In this document: piece after piece, positions 51,701 through 60,941 of the stretch
How the letters are laid out: the number at the start of each line of letters is the position of its first letter
Position numbering within the stretch: position 1 is the stretch's first letter
Source of the DNA: Streptomyces alboflavus
GTDB taxonomy: Bacteria; Actinomycetota; Actinomycetes; Streptomycetales; Streptomycetaceae
Length of the DNA: 64,000 nucleotides
Assembly: GCF_000716675.1 (NCBI RefSeq)
Contig: NZ_JNXT01000018.1
Location: forward strand, 62,001-126,000
Reading direction: 5' to 3'
Made by a program: the position numbers and the translations under genes
Notes under the pieces: generated by a model
Databases searched by the model: none
Seen by the model: only the letters and a program-made list of their open reading frames with translations
Told to the model about the DNA's origin: nothing

Positions 51701-51827
51701 GCCCGTCCGGCGCCTGAGGACAAACGCGCAGCGCGACGCTCTTCAGCCCGTCCGGCGCTTGAGGACGAGCGCGCAGCGCGATGCATTTAAGCCCGTCCGG
51801 CGATTGAGGACGAGCGCGCAGCGCGAC
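51701..51827. repeat. Triple 45-bp intergenic tandem repeat
   Basis: Three copies start at 51701, 51746 and 51791, exactly 45 bp apart. Each contains GCCCGTCCGGCG then TGAGGAC and CGCGCAGCGCGA. The core is known to me as a scattered intergenic element of Streptomyces genomes. Here it sits between convergent genes and may act on mRNA ends. Confidence 0.85.
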
Positions 51828-51867
51828 AGACGGCCACCCCGCCCGGGGGCACCGCCGGGGGACAACC

Positions 51868-53088
51868 TCAGGCGACCGACCCGATCCGCCCACCCGACCT
51901 CCGCGTTCCATCATGGTGGATGGGCGTGTGCGCCCCGGTGAGCGAGACCCCGCTCCCACCCCGCCGGGAGGCAACAATCTCCGCCGCGATGGACAACGCC
52001 GTCTCCTCCGGCGTACGCGCCCCGAGGTCGAGCCCGATGGGCGAGCGAAGGCGGGCCAACTCCAGCTCGGTGACGCCGACTTCCCGCAGGCGGCGGTTGC
52101 GGTCCTGGTGGGTGCGGCGCGAGCCCATCGCGCCGACGTAGGCCACCGGAAGCCGCAGTGCGAGCCGCAGCAGCGGCACGTCGAACTTGGCGTCGTGCGT
52201 GAGGACGCACAGGACGGTGCGGCCGTCGACGTCGGTGCGCTCCAGGTACTCGTGCGGCCACGCGACGACGATCTCGTCGGCGTCGGGGAAGCGGGCGGGC
52301 GTGGCGAAGACGGACCGGGCGTCGCAGACGGTGACGTGGTAGCCGAGAAACCTGCCGACGCGGACGAGGGCGGAGGCGAAGTCGATGGCCCCGAAGACGA
52401 TCATCCGGGGCGGTGGTACGGAGGACTCGACGAGGACGGTCAGGGGCTGCCCGCAACGCGAACCGTCCGCGCCGATCGCGACGGTCCCGGTGCGGCCCGC
52501 GTCCAGCAGGGCACGCGCCTCGCCCGCCACGGTCCGGTCCAGCTCGGGGTGCCCGCCGAGGCCGCCCTCGTAGCGGACGGCGGCATCCGGCGCGACCTCG
52601 TCCGGGGGCCCGTCGCCGTGCGCGGCCCCCTCGGCCCCGGTCCCGCCGTCCGCGCGGACGAGCAGGACCTGCCCCATCAGCTCGGCGGGGCCTTCGGTGA
52701 TCCGGGCGACGGCGGCCGCCTCGCCCCGGGCCGCGGCGGCGAGAGCCGCGGCGTACACCGGCCGCGCGGGAGAGTCCGCGCGGACCGGCGCCACCATGAT
52801 GTCGATGACTCCGCCGCAGGTCAGGCCCACGGCGAAGGCGTCGTCGTCGCTGTAGCCGAAGCGTTCGACGACGGTTTCGCCGTCGTCGAGCGCCTGTCGG
52901 CACAGCTCGTACACCGCTCCCTCCACACAGCCCCCGGAGACCGACCCGATCGCCGTGCCGTCGCTGTCGACGGCGAGGGCGGCACCGGGCTGCCGGGGCG
53001 CGCTGCCGCCGACGGCCACGACAGTGGCGACGGCGAAGTCACGTCCCTGCTCGACCCACCGGTTCAGCTCTTCGGCGATGTCCAGCAT
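51868..53088 (-). CDS. XdhC-family molybdoenzyme maturation protein
   Basis: A 406-residue protein. The N-terminal XdhC/CoxI domain has VVAVGGSAPRQPGAALAV and GSVSGGCVEGAVYE. The C-terminal Rossmann domain has MIVFGAIDFASALVRVGRFL and CVLTHDAKFD, with YVGAMGSRRTHQ. XdhC binds and sulfurates the molybdenum cofactor and hands it to xanthine dehydrogenase. The ATG ending at 53088 follows GAGGAGA. It is downstream of the permease and xdh genes and likely part of the same regulon. Confidence 0.93.
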   Translation of the reverse strand: MLDIAEELNRWVEQGRDFAVATVVAVGGSAPRQPGAALAVDSDGTAIGSVSGGCVEGAVYELCRQALDDGETVVERFGYSDDDAFAVGLTCGGVIDIMVAPVRADSPARPVYAAALAAAARGEAAAVARITEGPAELMGQVLLVRADGGTGAEGAAHGDGPPDEVAPDAAVRYEGGLGGHPELDRTVAGEARALLDAGRTGTVAIGADGSRCGQPLTVLVESSVPPPRMIVFGAIDFASALVRVGRFLGYHVTVCDARSVFATPARFPDADEIVVAWPHEYLERTDVDGRTVLCVLTHDAKFDVPLLRLALRLPVAYVGAMGSRRTHQDRNRRLREVGVTELELARLRSPIGLDLGARTPEETALSIAAEIVASRRGGSGVSLTGAHTPIHHDGTRRSGGRIGSVA

Positions 53089-53161
53089 GTCGGTCTCCTC
53101 AAGGGCTCTGCGGAGCCTCCCCGAGAGGCTCCCCAAGGTCGTGTGCGGGGCGGGCGGCGCC

Positions 53162-54619
53162 TCAGTGGACGCCCATCCAGCTTTCGATGGGGCTGAGGGC
53201 GAAGTACACGATGAAGATCAGGGTCAGGCCCCACATGAAGGCCCCGATCTCCCGTGCCTTGCCCTGCGCGATCTTGATGGCGACCCAGGAGATGACACCC
53301 GCCGCGACACCGGTGGTGATGGTGTACGTGAAGGGCATCAGGACCACGGTCAGGAACACCGGGATCGCGGTGGCGCGGTCGGCCCAGTCGACGTGCCGTG
53401 CGTTCATCATCATCATCGCTCCGATGACGACGAGCGCGGCGGACGCGACCTCCTGCGGGACGATCGCGGTGACGGGCGTGAAGAACAGGCAGGCCGCGAA
53501 GAACAGGCCGGTCACGACGGAGGCGAGGCCCGTACGGGCACCTTCGCCGACGCCGGTCGCGGACTCGACGAAGACGGTCTGGCCGGAGCCGCCCGCCACG
53601 CCGCCGATGGCGCCGCCCGCACCGTCGATGAACAGCGCCTTGGACAGGCCGGGCATGCGGCCCTTGTCGTCGGCCAGGTTGGCCTCCGTACCGACGCCGA
53701 TGATCGTCGCCATGGCGTCGAAGAAGCCCGCGAGCACCAGGGTGAAGACGATCATGCCGACCGTCATCGCGCCGACCTCGCCCCAGCCGCCGAACTCGAC
53801 GTCCCCGAAGAGCGAGAAGTCGGGCGAGGAGACCGCGCTGCCGTGCAGCTCGGGGGCACCGTTGGCCCACTGCTTGGGGTTGATGACGTCCATCGCGTTC
53901 AGGGCGACGGCGACGACGGTGCCGGTGATGATGCCGATCAGGATGGCGCCGGGGGTGTTGCGGGCCTGCAGCATGAAGATCAGGAGCAGGGTGCCCGCGA
54001 AGAGCAGGACGGGCCAGCCCTGGAGCTCGCCGGCCGGGCCGAGGGTCAGCGGGGTGGCCTTGCCCTGGTGGACGAAGCCGCCCTTGACCAGGCCGATGAT
54101 GGCGATGAACAGGCCGATGCCCATGGTGATGCCGTGCTTGAGCGCGAGCGGTATCGCGTTCATGATCATCTCGCGCAGGCCGGTGACGACCAGGAGCATG
54201 ATCACCACGCCGTACATCACACACATGCCCATGGCCTGCGGCCAGGTCATCTCGGGCGCGACCTGGGAGGCGATGACGCCGGACACGGAGAGCCCGGCGG
54301 CCAGGGCCAGCGGCACCTTGCCGACGAAGCCCATGAGCAGGGTGGTGACGGCCGCGGCGAAGGCCGTGGCGGTGATGAGGGCCTTCTGCCCCATCGTGTC
54401 GCCCGCCGCGTCCTTGCCGGACAGGATCAGCGGGTTGAGCAGGACGATGTACGCCATCGCCATGAAGGTGGTGATGCCGCCGCGCACCTCACGCGCGACC
54501 GTCGATCCTCTGCGGGATATGTGAAAGTACCGGTCGAGCCAAGACCGTCCGGCCGGGACGCGTGAGCCGGAGCCCGCGTCCTCCGCGGTGGTCTTGGGCT
54601 CCACTGACTGCTGGGTCAT
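53162..54619 (-). CDS. NCS2/AzgA-type purine permease
   Basis: A 485-residue transporter with about 12 to 14 membrane helices. The AzgA-type signatures are GGITTFMAMAYIVLLNP near residue 45, GLFIAIIGLVKGG, GMIVFTLVLAGFFDAMATI, and GGSGQTVFVESATG. It imports hypoxanthine, guanine or adenine with protons. Ribosome binding site GGGAGTAGG. It lies between the xanthine dehydrogenase genes and xdhC, so substrate uptake, oxidation and enzyme maturation are grouped. Confidence 0.94.
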   Translation of the reverse strand: MTQQSVEPKTTAEDAGSGSRVPAGRSWLDRYFHISRRGSTVAREVRGGITTFMAMAYIVLLNPLILSGKDAAGDTMGQKALITATAFAAAVTTLLMGFVGKVPLALAAGLSVSGVIASQVAPEMTWPQAMGMCVMYGVVIMLLVVTGLREMIMNAIPLALKHGITMGIGLFIAIIGLVKGGFVHQGKATPLTLGPAGELQGWPVLLFAGTLLLIFMLQARNTPGAILIGIITGTVVAVALNAMDVINPKQWANGAPELHGSAVSSPDFSLFGDVEFGGWGEVGAMTVGMIVFTLVLAGFFDAMATIIGVGTEANLADDKGRMPGLSKALFIDGAGGAIGGVAGGSGQTVFVESATGVGEGARTGLASVVTGLFFAACLFFTPVTAIVPQEVASAALVVIGAMMMMNARHVDWADRATAIPVFLTVVLMPFTYTITTGVAAGVISWVAIKIAQGKAREIGAFMWGLTLIFIVYFALSPIESWMGVH

Positions 54620-54750
54620 GGTGCCTACTCCCAAGGTTCAAAGGGGCACCCGCATCAGACGCGTGCTGACGGGCCTGTGATGACTGCGGGATTTGGGATG
54701 GTGCGTTGGCTGCACGACCCGGGGGACGGCCCGAGACGAACTTGGAGGAG

Positions 54751-54786
54751 AGGGGGTCCGGGGGACTCTCGTCCCCCGGTTCCCCT
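54751..54786. terminator. Terminator after the xanthine dehydrogenase operon
   Basis: CCGGGGGAC-TCTC-GTCCCCCGG is a perfect 9-bp stem (54758-54779), lengthened by AGGGG/CCCCT. It is followed by TTTTT on the plus strand. It separates the xdh operon from the permease gene. Confidence 0.75.
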
Positions 54787-54808
54787 TTTTCTGCTGACCC
54801 CGGAGGGC

Positions 54809-57193
54809 TTAGGTGCCGGTGAGGTGTTCGGGACGTACCGGCGTCTTGTTGAGCTCCAGGCCCGTGGCCGCGCGGATCGCCGCGAGGACCGCCGGGGTCG
54901 AGGAGAGGGTGGGGGCCTCGCCGATGCCGCGGACGCCGTAGGGCGCGTGCGGGTCGGCGAGCTCCAGGTAGTCGACCGGGATCGTCGGGGTGTCGAGGAT
55001 GGTCGGGAGCAGGTAGTCCGTGAAGGAGGGGTTCTTCACCTTCGCGGTCTTCGGGTCGACGATGATCTCCTCCATCACCGCGACGCCCAGGCCCTGCGTG
55101 GTGCCGCCCTGGATCTGGCCGATGACGGAGAGCGGGTTGACCGCCTTGCCGACGTCCTGGGCGCAGGCCAGTTCGATGACCTTGACCAGGCCCAGCTCGG
55201 TGTCGACCTCGACGACCGCGCGGTGCGCGGCGAAGGCGTACTGGACGTGGCCGTTGCCCTGTCCGGTGCGCAGGTCGAAGGCCTCGGTGGGGCGGTGGCG
55301 GAACTCCTCCTCCACCTCCACGGCCTCGTCCTCAAGGACGTCCACGAGGCTGGCGAGGGCCTCGCCGCCGTCGGTGACGACCTTGCCGCCCTCCAGGAGG
55401 AGTTCGGCACTCGCCCAGGCCGGGTGGTACGAGCCGAACTTGCGCCGGCCGATCTCCAGGACCTTCTCACGGACGATCTCGCAGGAGTTCTTGATGGCGC
55501 CGCCGGTCATGTACGTCTGGCGGCCCGCGGAGGTCGAACCGGCCGAGCCCACCTGGGTGTCGGCGGGGGCGATGGTGACCTGCTGGACGCCGAGTTCGGT
55601 GCGGGCGATCTGCGCGTGGATGGTGACGCCGCCCTGGCCGACCTCGGCCGCGGCGGTGTGGACCGTGGCGACGGCCTCGCCGTTGATGACCTCGATGCGG
55701 ATCTTCGCGGTCGAGTAGTCGTCGAAGCCCTCGGAGAAGCCGACGTTCTTGATGCCGACCGCGTAGCCGACGCCGCGGACGACGCCCTCGCCGTGCGTGG
55801 TGTTGGACAGACCGCCGGGCAGCGCGCGGACGTCGGCGCCCTCGCTGGACTCCCACTGGCGCTCGGGCGGCATGGGGCGGGCCTTGACCCGGCGCAGGAG
55901 TTCGGCGACGGGAGCGGGCGAGTCGACCGGCTGCCCGGTCGGCATGATGGTGCCCTGCTCCATCGCGTTCTTCTGCCGGAACTCCACCGGGTCCATGCCC
56001 AGCTTCGCGGCCAGCTTGTCCATCTGGGCCTCGTAGGCGAAGCACGCCTGGACCGCGCCGAAGCCGCGCATGGCGCCGCAGGGCGGGTTGTTGGTGTAGA
56101 GGCCGATCGCCTCGATGTCCACGTCGTCGATGACGTACGGGCCGACCGAGAGGGACGAGGCGTTGCCGACGACCGAGGGGGTCGAGGACATGTAGGCGCC
56201 GCCGTCCAGGACGATCTTGCACTTCATGTGCGTGATCTTGCCGTCCTTGGTGGCGCCGTGCTCGTAGTACAGCTTCGCGGGGTGCCGGTGGACGTGGCCG
56301 AAGAAGGACTCGTACCGGTTGTAGACCATCTTCACCGGCTTGCCGGTGCGCAGCGCGAGCACGGAGGCGAGGATCTGCATCGAGATGTCCTCGCGGCCGC
56401 CGAACGCGCCGCCGACGCCCGCCATCGTCATGCGGACCTTCTCCTCGGGCAGGCCGAGGCAGGGGGCGATCTGCTTGAGGTCGGAGTGCAGCCACTGGGT
56501 GGCGACGTACAGGTCGACGCCGCCGTCCTCGGCGGGCACCGCGAGGCCGGACTCCGGGCCGAGGAAGGCCTGGTCCTGCATGCCGAAGGTGTACTCGCCC
56601 TTGACGATCACGTCGGCCCTCTTGGCGGCCTCGGCGGCGTTGCCGCGGATGATCGGCTGGCGGTGCACGATGTTCGGGTGCGGGACGTGTCCGGCGTGGT
56701 GGTCGCCGCGGTTCTCGTGGACCAGGACCGCGTCGGGGGCGGTCGCGGACGCCTCGTCCGTGATGACCGGCAGCTCGCGGTACTCGATCTTGATCTTCGC
56801 GGCGGCGCGGCGCGCGGTCTCCGGGTGGTCCGCGGCCACCAGGGCGATCGGCTCGCCGTGGTGGCGGACCTTGCCGTAGGCGAGGACGGGGGTGTCCTGG
56901 TACTCCATGCCGTAGTTCTTCGCGGCCGGCAGGTCGTCGGCCGTCAGGACGGCGTAGACCCCCGAGAGGGCCAGGGCCTCGGACGTGTCGATGGACACGA
57001 TCTCGGCGTGGGCGACCGTGGAGCGCAGGGCCTGGCCCCAGAGCATCTCCTCGTGCCACATGTCCGAGGAGTAGGCGAACTCGCCGGTGACCTTCAGGGT
57101 GCCGTCGGGGCGCAGCATCGACTCGCCGACGCCGCCCTTGGTCTGGGAGCCCTGGGTGACGTTCGCGGGGATTCCCGTGGTGGTGCCAGCCAT
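54809..57193 (-). CDS. Xanthine dehydrogenase, molybdopterin-binding subunit
   Basis: A 794-residue subunit holding the molybdenum centre. Seen motifs: GGAFGGREDI, GGAYMSSTPS, CGAMRGFGAVQACFAYEAQM (cofactor contact with the conserved Arg) and AAEVGQGGVTIHAQ; the base-like Glu is in GVRGIGEAPTLS near the C-terminus. It hydroxylates hypoxanthine/xanthine towards urate. It follows the iron-sulfur subunit by 2 bp. The ATG ending at 57193 is clear. Confidence 0.95.
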   Translation of the reverse strand: MAGTTTGIPANVTQGSQTKGGVGESMLRPDGTLKVTGEFAYSSDMWHEEMLWGQALRSTVAHAEIVSIDTSEALALSGVYAVLTADDLPAAKNYGMEYQDTPVLAYGKVRHHGEPIALVAADHPETARRAAAKIKIEYRELPVITDEASATAPDAVLVHENRGDHHAGHVPHPNIVHRQPIIRGNAAEAAKRADVIVKGEYTFGMQDQAFLGPESGLAVPAEDGGVDLYVATQWLHSDLKQIAPCLGLPEEKVRMTMAGVGGAFGGREDISMQILASVLALRTGKPVKMVYNRYESFFGHVHRHPAKLYYEHGATKDGKITHMKCKIVLDGGAYMSSTPSVVGNASSLSVGPYVIDDVDIEAIGLYTNNPPCGAMRGFGAVQACFAYEAQMDKLAAKLGMDPVEFRQKNAMEQGTIMPTGQPVDSPAPVAELLRRVKARPMPPERQWESSEGADVRALPGGLSNTTHGEGVVRGVGYAVGIKNVGFSEGFDDYSTAKIRIEVINGEAVATVHTAAAEVGQGGVTIHAQIARTELGVQQVTIAPADTQVGSAGSTSAGRQTYMTGGAIKNSCEIVREKVLEIGRRKFGSYHPAWASAELLLEGGKVVTDGGEALASLVDVLEDEAVEVEEEFRHRPTEAFDLRTGQGNGHVQYAFAAHRAVVEVDTELGLVKVIELACAQDVGKAVNPLSVIGQIQGGTTQGLGVAVMEEIIVDPKTAKVKNPSFTDYLLPTILDTPTIPVDYLELADPHAPYGVRGIGEAPTLSSTPAVLAAIRAATGLELNKTPVRPEHLTGT

Positions 57194-57195
57194 GA

Positions 57196-57789
57196 TCAGA
57201 CCGCCTCTCCCTGGCGGGCCGCGGCCAGGCGGACCGCGTCGAGGATCTTCTCGTAACCGGTGCAGCGGCAGAGGTTGCCCGACAGCGCCTCGCGGATGTC
57301 CGCGTCCGACGGGGTGTCGTTGCGCTCCAGGAGCTCGTCGGCCGCGACCAGCAGACCGGGGGTGCAGAAGCCGCACTGGACGGCGCCCGCGTCGATGAAC
57401 GCCTGCTGGATGGGCGAGAGTTCGGCGCCCTCGCCGGTCTGCGAGTCCTGGCCCTTCGCTCGCCACTGCTGGGCGTCCTGGAGGGAGGTGCCGCAGGCGC
57501 CGGTGGCGCAGCCGCCGCCGGGGTGGGCGCTCTCGCGGTGCTTGGCGTAGTCGGCGAGGCCCTCGACGGTGGTGACCTCGCGGCCCTCCACCTGTCCGGC
57601 CGCGACCAGGCACGAACACACCGGCACGCCGTCGAGGCGGACCGTGCAGGAACCGCACTCGCCCTGCTCGCAGGCGTTCTTGGAGCCCGGCAGGCCCATG
57701 CGCTCGCGCAGCACGTAGAGGAGGGACTCGCCCTCCCAGACGTCGTCGGCTTCCTGGGGACGGCCGTTGACCGTGAAGTTGACACGCAT
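57196..57789 (-). CDS. Xanthine dehydrogenase, [2Fe-2S] subunit
   Basis: A 197-residue electron-transfer subunit. The ferredoxin-type cluster has C40, C45, C48 and C60; the second cluster has C139, C142, C174 and C176 in CGFC and LCRCTGYE. A ~45-residue insertion (residues ~81-127) with two more Cys and Gln/Gly-rich sequence separates the two domains. It carries electrons from molybdenum to FAD. TAATG overlap with the FAD subunit. Confidence 0.95.
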   Translation of the reverse strand: MRVNFTVNGRPQEADDVWEGESLLYVLRERMGLPGSKNACEQGECGSCTVRLDGVPVCSCLVAAGQVEGREVTTVEGLADYAKHRESAHPGGGCATGACGTSLQDAQQWRAKGQDSQTGEGAELSPIQQAFIDAGAVQCGFCTPGLLVAADELLERNDTPSDADIREALSGNLCRCTGYEKILDAVRLAAARQGEAV

Positions 57790-58679
57790 TACGCGACTCC
57801 CTCCGTGCTGCGGCCCGCGCCGCGGTAGGACTCCCACGTCCAGCCGAGCGTGCGGCGGGCCATGATGCCGACGGCGTGGCGGCGGTAGTTCGCCGTGCCG
57901 CGGACGTCGTCGATGGGGTTGGCGGCGCCGGAGGCGAGCTCCGCGAACTGCTTGGCGACCGACGGGGTGATGATCTTCTTGCTGTCCCAGAAGCCGCCCT
58001 CTTCGAGCGCCGCGTTCAGGAACTCCTCAGCGGCCTTCGCCCGGATGGGCGTGGGGGCGGCCGAGCCGATGCCGGTGCGCACCGTGCGGGTCTCGGGGTG
58101 CAGTGCGATGCCGAAGGCGCACACGGCGATGACCATGGCGTTGCGCGTACCCACCTTGGAGTACTGCTGCGGCCCGTCGGCCTTCTTGATGTGCACGGCC
58201 CGGATCAGCTCGTCCGGGGCCAGGGCGTTGCGCTTCACGCCGGTGTAGAACTCGTCGATCGGGATCAGCCGGGAGCCGCGCACGGACTCCGCCTCGACCT
58301 CGCAGTCGGCGGCGAGCAGCGCCGGGTGGGCGTCCCCGGCCGGGGACGCGGTGCCGAGGTTGCCGCCGACGCCGCCGCGGTTGCGGATCTGCGGCGAGGC
58401 GACCGTGTGCGAGGCGAGCGCGAGGCCGGGCAGCTCGGCGCGCAGGTTCTCCATGATGTCCGTGTACGGGACCGAAGCGCCGAGCCGGACGGTGTCCGCA
58501 CCGACCTCCCACTCCCGCAGCTCACCGATGCGGTTGAGGTCCAGCAGGTACTCCGGACGACGGTGGTCGAAGTTGATCTCGACCATGACATCGGTGCCAC
58601 CCGCAATCGGCACAGCGGTGGGGTGCTCGGCCTTCGCGGCGAGCGCCTCCTCCCAGCTGGCGGGGCGAAGGAAGTCCAT
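57789..58679 (-). CDS. Xanthine dehydrogenase, FAD-binding subunit
   Basis: A 296-residue subunit of the CoxM/XdhB group. FAD contacts are AVPIAGGTDVMVEI near residue 25 and ASPQIRNRGGVGGNLGTASPAGD near 95-115. It passes electrons to NAD+. First gene of the xdh operon; its promoter lies in 58680-59062, divergent from pucR. Confidence 0.95.
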   Translation of the reverse strand: MDFLRPASWEEALAAKAEHPTAVPIAGGTDVMVEINFDHRRPEYLLDLNRIGELREWEVGADTVRLGASVPYTDIMENLRAELPGLALASHTVASPQIRNRGGVGGNLGTASPAGDAHPALLAADCEVEAESVRGSRLIPIDEFYTGVKRNALAPDELIRAVHIKKADGPQQYSKVGTRNAMVIAVCAFGIALHPETRTVRTGIGSAAPTPIRAKAAEEFLNAALEEGGFWDSKKIITPSVAKQFAELASGAANPIDDVRGTANYRRHAVGIMARRTLGWTWESYRGAGRSTEGVA

Positions 58680-59062
58680 GAGTGGCTCTCTCTTCGTGAT
58701 CGTGCCTGGCGGCCGGGTCCCGCTGGGGATCCGACCGGGGCTTTACTGGCTGACGAGTCGGGGCGATCGTTCCGGCCAACGTTCTGGCCTGGCGGTCTTT
58801 CGCCTCTCGACTACTCGTTCATGTGCTGTTAACGCGGAGTGGGGCAAGTACACCGCCCGGTGCTCCGATGGGGTCAGTCACCGAAACCATGAAGGAGTTG
58901 GCTGGCCAAGCCGCGAGTCTTGTAGATTCGTATGAAGAACGGTCCCCAGTAACCTCGCGGATTCCCTCTAGAAACCGCGGAGCCTTCGGGACTCACCGGC
59001 CCCGGGTTCGTCCGGGACTCCGGCCACACGTGAAATCGAGACAGATCGGCGGCGACGACACC
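58680..59062. promoter_or_regulatory. Divergent promoter region of xdh operon and pucR
   Basis: A 383-bp region between the two start codons. An AT-richer island with TAGATTCGTATGAAG at about 58923-58937 is the best candidate for regulator binding or a -10 region. I see no second gene. The PucR protein likely controls the xdh genes here in response to purine supply. Confidence 0.5.
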
Positions 59063-60757
59063 ATGCGGCTGCGCGCACTCCTTGACACCGACGCGCTGGG
59101 CCTCAGGCTGCTCGGCGGCGAGGACGAGCTGGACCGCACCGTGCGTGGCGTGATGACCACGGACCTGCGCGACCCCAGCCGCTACCTCGCGGGCGGCGAG
59201 CTGGTGCTCACCGGTCTCGCCTGGCGCAGGGACGCCTCGGACACCGAGCCTTTTGTACGTATTCTCGCAGCCGCCGGGGTCGCCGCCCTGGCCGCGGGCG
59301 AGGCGGAGCTCGGCGCCGTCCCCGAGGACCTGGTCGAGGCCTGCGCCCGCCACCGCCTGCCGCTGTTCGCGGTCAACGAGTCGGTGGCGTTCGCGACGAT
59401 CACCGAGCACGTCGTACGCCAGGTGTCCGGCGAGCGCGCCGGTGACCTGGCGGCCGTGGTGGACCGCCACCGCCGCCTGATGACCTCGGGCCCCGCGGGC
59501 GGCGGCCCCGACGTGGTCCTCGACCTGCTCGGCACCGACCTGGACCTGCGGGCCTGGGTGCTCTCCCCCGCCGGACGGCCCATCGCGGGGGCGGGCACGG
59601 CGGGCCCGGCCCTGCCCGCGGCGGTCTGCGCGCGGCTCGCCGGGGAGCAGCTGGCCGCCGCCAGGACGGGGCGCAGGGGCCCGCACCGGGTGAGCGTGGA
59701 CGGGGTCACGTACTCGCTGTTCCCCATTCGGTCCAGTGGCCGGGGTGCGGTCAGCGCGTCCCGGGACGTGCGCGAGACGGTCCTGTCGGACTGGCTGCTC
59801 GCCGTGGAGGCGGACGCGGGCGACTGGCCCGAGGAGCGGCTCGATCTGCTCCAGGGCGTCACCCAGCTGATCGCCGTGGAGCGGGACCGCAGGGACGCGG
59901 CGCGCACGGTGCGCCGCCGCCTCGCCCAGGAGGTCCTCGAACTGGTCCAGACGGGCGCGGCGCCCGCCGAGATCGCGGCGCGCCTGCGGGTCGCGGCGCC
60001 GGTGCTGCTGCCCGGCCTCGGGGCGGCGCCGCACTGGCAGGTCGTGGTGGCGCGGGTGGAGTGGGAAGCGGCGGTCGGCGCCGAAGGGCCGGGTATCGAG
60101 GGCGGCCCGGTCGCCCAGTCCCTCCTGGAGGAGATCCTGGTCGACCCGACGGCGGCCGGACCCGACCCGTCCGACCGGATCGCGGTGGCCCACACCGGCG
60201 ACGAGGCCATCGCCCTTGTGCCGCTGCCCGCGCTGTCCGCCGATGTGGACGGCGCCGAGCCGGGGCTGCTCGCGGACGCGCTGCTCACGGCCGTGCGGGA
60301 GCCGCTCTCCGCGGGCCTCGCGGACGACGGGCGGCTCACGATCGGCGTCAGCGCGTCCGTGCACTCGGCGGAGGGGCTGCGGGGCGCCCTGGAGGAGGCC
60401 CGGCACGCCCGCAGGGTCGCCGCGGCGCGGCCGGGCCGGGTGTGCGCGGCGGGCCACCAGGAGCTGGCCTCGCACGTGCTGCTTCTGCCCTTCGTGCCCG
60501 ACGACGTGCGCCGCGCGTTCACCGCGCGCCTGCTCGACCCGCTGCGCGAGTACGACCGCAGGCACCGCGCCGAGCTGATCCCGACCCTGGAGGCGTTCCT
60601 CGACTGCGACGGCTCCTGGACGCGCTGCGCGACCCGGCTGCACCTGCACGTCAACACGCTGCGCTACCGGGTCGGGCGTATCGAGCAGTTGACGGGCCGT
60701 GACCTTTCCCGACTTGAGGACAAGCTGGACTTCTTCCTGGCCCTGCGCATGAGTTGA
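59063..60757 (+). CDS. PucR-family purine catabolism regulator
   Basis: A 564-residue regulator. The N-terminal PucR domain (residues 1-130) has LRALLDTDALGLRLLGG and DPSRYLAGGELVLTGL; a GGDEF-like middle is followed by the C-terminal PucR HTH (FLDCDGSWTRCATRLHLHVN, TLRYRVGRIEQLTGRDL). It likely activates or represses the divergent xdh genes according to purine availability. The ATG at 59063 has GGCGGCGAC as a weak ribosome binding site. Confidence 0.93.
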   Translation: MRLRALLDTDALGLRLLGGEDELDRTVRGVMTTDLRDPSRYLAGGELVLTGLAWRRDASDTEPFVRILAAAGVAALAAGEAELGAVPEDLVEACARHRLPLFAVNESVAFATITEHVVRQVSGERAGDLAAVVDRHRRLMTSGPAGGGPDVVLDLLGTDLDLRAWVLSPAGRPIAGAGTAGPALPAAVCARLAGEQLAAARTGRRGPHRVSVDGVTYSLFPIRSSGRGAVSASRDVRETVLSDWLLAVEADAGDWPEERLDLLQGVTQLIAVERDRRDAARTVRRRLAQEVLELVQTGAAPAEIAARLRVAAPVLLPGLGAAPHWQVVVARVEWEAAVGAEGPGIEGGPVAQSLLEEILVDPTAAGPDPSDRIAVAHTGDEAIALVPLPALSADVDGAEPGLLADALLTAVREPLSAGLADDGRLTIGVSASVHSAEGLRGALEEARHARRVAAARPGRVCAAGHQELASHVLLLPFVPDDVRRAFTARLLDPLREYDRRHRAELIPTLEAFLDCDGSWTRCATRLHLHVNTLRYRVGRIEQLTGRDLSRLEDKLDFFLALRMS

Positions 60758-60777
60758 GGCCCTGGGGCGGATTCTCA

Positions 60778-60803
60778 GGGGCCGCGGGCGTCTCCGCGGC
60801 CCC
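60778..60803. terminator. Terminator after pucR
   Basis: GGGGCCGCGG-GCGTCT-CCGCGGCCCC, a perfect 10-bp stem 20 bp after the pucR stop. Confidence 0.8.
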
Positions 60804-60941
60804 GCGGCCTCCGCCCGTCCCGCTGCTCTCGTTCCCCCTCGTTTGTGAAATCTTTCACCCATCCCCTTGGCCGAGCGCGCCGATCCGTGCTGAGATTCGC
60901 CCACGACTCAACAGCTCAATGGCGCGCTAGGGGAGGGCAAC

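Noticed and set aside
51701..51827. CRISPR array
   Set aside because: The units are contiguous 45-bp tandem repeats without unique spacers, and no cas genes are near.
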